Below, one piece after another: positions 13,810 to 15,400 of a DNA stretch of 15,400 bases (its first letter is position 1; every line of letters starts with the position of its first letter). Below the pieces are notes generated by a model, which saw nothing but the letters and a program-made list of their open reading frames with translations, ran no database searches and had not been told where the DNA came from. Both the position numbers and the translations under genes were made by a program. This DNA is from JAURVT01 sp049059935. GTDB taxonomy: Bacteria > Actinomycetota > Actinomycetes > Propionibacteriales > Nocardioidaceae. The stretch covers positions 1-15,400 of the forward strand of contig NZ_JBMGQR010000090.1 in assembly GCF_049059935.1 (NCBI RefSeq), written 5' to 3'.

Positions 13810-13825
13810 ATTTGATCGATCAAAT
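13810..13825. promoter_or_regulatory. LacI-type operator 2 (perfect palindrome)
   Basis: ATTTGATCGATCAAAT is a perfect 16-bp palindrome with a central CG, the usual form of LacI-family operators. The preceding GACGTGGATT also matches GATGTGGATT before operator 1, so the two sites are long direct repeats of about 23 bp. TTGATC within it (13812-13817) can serve as a -35 for the divergent gene, which would place the repressor directly on that promoter. Confidence 0.75.
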
Positions 13826-13841
13826 GTGGATGGCCCATGAT
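13812..13841 (+). promoter_or_regulatory. Candidate promoter of the debranching gene
   Basis: TTGATC (13812-13817) and CATGAT (13836-13841) form a -35/-10 pair with an 18-base spacer. Transcription would start near 13848 and leave a leader of about 70 bases. That leader contains a small hairpin, CCGACC (13855-13860) with GGTCGG (13873-13878). The -35 lies inside operator 2, so repression by the LacI protein is predicted. Confidence 0.35.
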
Positions 13842-13917
13842 GAGACGGACGTCACCGACCTGTCAACAGCAGGGTCGGACGCATGCCGAGACCCAGCACC
13901 CCGAGACCGGAGCGCCG

Positions 13918-15400
13918 ATGCCGATCCGCCAGCCCTTCCTGCACGACCTCGCCGTCGTGCTGCTCGCCCCCGTCCAGGCCTGGGGCGACACCGCCGGCCA
14001 GGTCCGCGAGGAGGGCGCCCACGGCGTCTACCGCGGCGACGTCCGCGTGCTGTCGCGCGCGGTGGTCACCGTCGACGGCGCCGAGCCCGAGCCGCTGTCG
14101 CACGTGCTGCCGGGCAGCGACCGCGCGACGTTCACCTCGGCGCTGCGCAGCGTCGCCGCACCGACCGCCGACCCGCAGCTGCTGCTCGACCGCGAGCGGG
14201 TGCTCGTCGGCGACGACCTCCGCGAGACCCTCGTCGTCCGCTCGGCGCTGCCGACGCCGTCGCACGTCGTCGTCGAGCTCGACCTCGCGAGCGACCTCGC
14301 GGGGCTCGAGGACGTCAAGAGCGGTGCGCGTCCGGCCCTCGTCGCACCCGACGACCTGGTCTGGACGCGCGGCGGCACCTCCGCGTCGCTCGACGCCGGT
14401 GACGCCGAGGTGACGGTGAGCGGCGCCGAGGTGCGGCTGCGGTGGGACGTCGAGGTGCCGGCCGACGGCGAGGTGCGGCTGGCCTGGGGCCTGTCGACGT
14501 CCGACACCGCGCCCGTGGTGGCGGCGGCGTCCCGTCCGCTGGCGGCCCTGGCCCACTCCGTCCGCACCGACGACCCGGCGCTGAGGCGGCTCGCCGCCCG
14601 CTCGTTCGGCGACCTCGACGGCCTGCTGATGGCCACCCGGGAGGCTCCGGACGACGCGTTCCTCGCCGCGGGCGCCCCGTGGTTCTTCACCCTCTTCGGC
14701 CGCGACACCCTGTGGGCCGCGCGGATGCTCGTCCCCGTGCGGCCCGAGCTCGCGGCGTCGACGCTGCGCGTGCTCGCGGCGCGTCAGGGCGTGCGCACCG
14801 ACGCCGAGACCGCCGAGCAGCCCGGCAAGATCCTGCACGAGGTGCGGGCCGAGGCGATGGTGATGCCCGGCGAGAACGCCGGACGCGGGCTGCACCTGCC
14901 GCCCGTCTACTACGGCACCGTCGACGCGACCCTGCTGTGGGTCGTCGTGCTCGCCGAGGCCTGGCGGGCCGGCATGCCCGACGACGAGGTGCGGGCCCTG
15001 CTCCCGGCGCTCGAGGCCGCGCTGGGCTGGCTGCGCGACCACTCCGACTCCGACGGCGACGGCTTCGTCGAGTACGCCGACGAGAGCGGCCGCGGTCTGG
15101 CGAACCAGGGCTGGAAGGACTCCGGCGACTCGATCCGCTTCGCCGACGGCTCGCTGGCCGACGGCCCGATCGCGCTCGCCGAGGTGCAGGGCTACGCCCA
15201 CGAGGCCGCGCTCGCCGGGGCCGACCTGCTCGAGGCGTTCGGCCGTCCGGGCGCCGACGACTGGCGCGCGTGGGCGGCGGCGCTGAGCGAGCGGTTCCGG
15301 GCGGCGTTCTGGTGCGAGGACGACCTCGGCGCCTACCCCGCGCTCGCGCTCGACGCGCACAAGCAGCGCGTGGACGGCGTGGCCAGCAACATGGGCCACC
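13918..15400 (+). CDS. Glycogen-debranching-type protein (amylo-alpha-1,6-glucosidase-like), 3' end cut
   Basis: The frame is open from ATG 13918 to the window edge, 494 codons without a stop; relatives are usually about 650-720 residues, so the end lies outside. GGAG at 13909-13912 precedes the start by five bases. Residues of about 8-200 match the beta-rich glycogen-debranching N-terminal domain (LLAPVQAWGD, GAHGVYRGDVRVLS). An (alpha/alpha)6 barrel follows, with GAPWFFTLFGRDTLWAARM (252-270), GKILHEVRAEAM, LPPVYYGTVDATLLWV and NQGWKDSGDSIRF (396-408), the hallmarks of the catalytic part. Such proteins act on alpha-glucans or related oligosaccharides in the cytoplasm; the bond cleaved here is not proven. 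It is divergent from the LacI-regulated sugar importer, which probably supplies its substrate. A long antisense open frame across the same span is a codon-bias shadow. Confidence 0.92.
   Translation, partial: MPIRQPFLHDLAVVLLAPVQAWGDTAGQVREEGAHGVYRGDVRVLSRAVVTVDGAEPEPLSHVLPGSDRATFTSALRSVAAPTADPQLLLDRERVLVGDDLRETLVVRSALPTPSHVVVELDLASDLAGLEDVKSGARPALVAPDDLVWTRGGTSASLDAGDAEVTVSGAEVRLRWDVEVPADGEVRLAWGLSTSDTAPVVAAASRPLAALAHSVRTDDPALRRLAARSFGDLDGLLMATREAPDDAFLAAGAPWFFTLFGRDTLWAARMLVPVRPELAASTLRVLAARQGVRTDAETAEQPGKILHEVRAEAMVMPGENAGRGLHLPPVYYGTVDATLLWVVVLAEAWRAGMPDDEVRALLPALEAALGWLRDHSDSDGDGFVEYADESGRGLANQGWKDSGDSIRFADGSLADGPIALAEVQGYAHEAALAGADLLEAFGRPGADDWRAWAAALSERFRAAFWCEDDLGAYPALALDAHKQRVDGVASNMGH

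Noticed and set aside
13852..15399. Long minus-strand open frame antisense to the debranching gene
   Set aside because: Its translation is low-complexity and rich in Arg, Gly, Val and His with no recognisable domain, and the plus strand encodes a clear conserved enzyme. High GC content makes such shadows common.

Overview
The window is a GC-rich stretch of chromosome with nearly all codons ending in G or C. The gene families are typical of Actinomycetota: an ECF sigma factor with its anti-sigma factor and a secreted DUF4394 protein, an ATPase-less sugar ABC operon, and an actinobacterial-type glycogen-debranching protein. A Nocardioidaceae-like host (Nocardioides or Aeromicrobium) is a reasonable guess but is not proven by anything here. 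I see no rRNA, tRNA, CRISPR array, transposase or phage gene. Most genes are ordinary metabolic, transport or regulatory genes.

Layout. 1-1190 (+): a MerR-type regulator cut by the left edge, then a small VOC-fold protein. 1342-3447 (+): a three-gene unit of secreted DUF4394 protein, ECF sigma factor and membrane anti-sigma factor, probably a cell-surface signalling module. 3448-3801: a gene-free convergent gap with a cluster of strong inverted repeats. 3802-6104 (-): an acyl-CoA dehydrogenase preceded in its operon by an alpha-methylacyl-CoA racemase-like CaiB/BaiF protein. 6122-6967 (+): a divergent alpha/beta hydrolase. 6955-9415 (-): a polar amino-acid ABC importer (binding lipoprotein, permease, ATPase). 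9479-9564: an 84-86 bp inverted-repeat element. 9608-13756 (-): a LacI-type regulator, sugar-binding lipoprotein and two sugar permeases. 13918-15400 (+): a divergent glycogen-debranching-type protein cut by the right edge.

How the genes work together. The LacI operon and the divergent debranching protein look like one carbohydrate uptake and use locus, probably for alpha-glucan oligosaccharides, controlled from two LacI-type palindromes in the 161-bp gap between them. The operon has no ATPase gene, so a shared MsiK-like ATPase elsewhere is expected. The racemase and acyl-CoA dehydrogenase fit breakdown of methyl-branched acyl-CoAs. Their divergent promoter with the hydrolase holds a perfect 17-bp palindrome exactly between a -35-like and a -10-like hexamer.

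The points most worth following up are regulatory and structural: the 17-bp palindrome with apparently leaderless starts on both strands, the paired LacI operators three helical turns apart, the compact element with 16-bp terminal inverted repeats at 9479-9564, and the nested hairpins at 3582-3692. Six gene junctions in the window use 4-base stop/start overlaps. I did not find a clearly novel multi-gene system.
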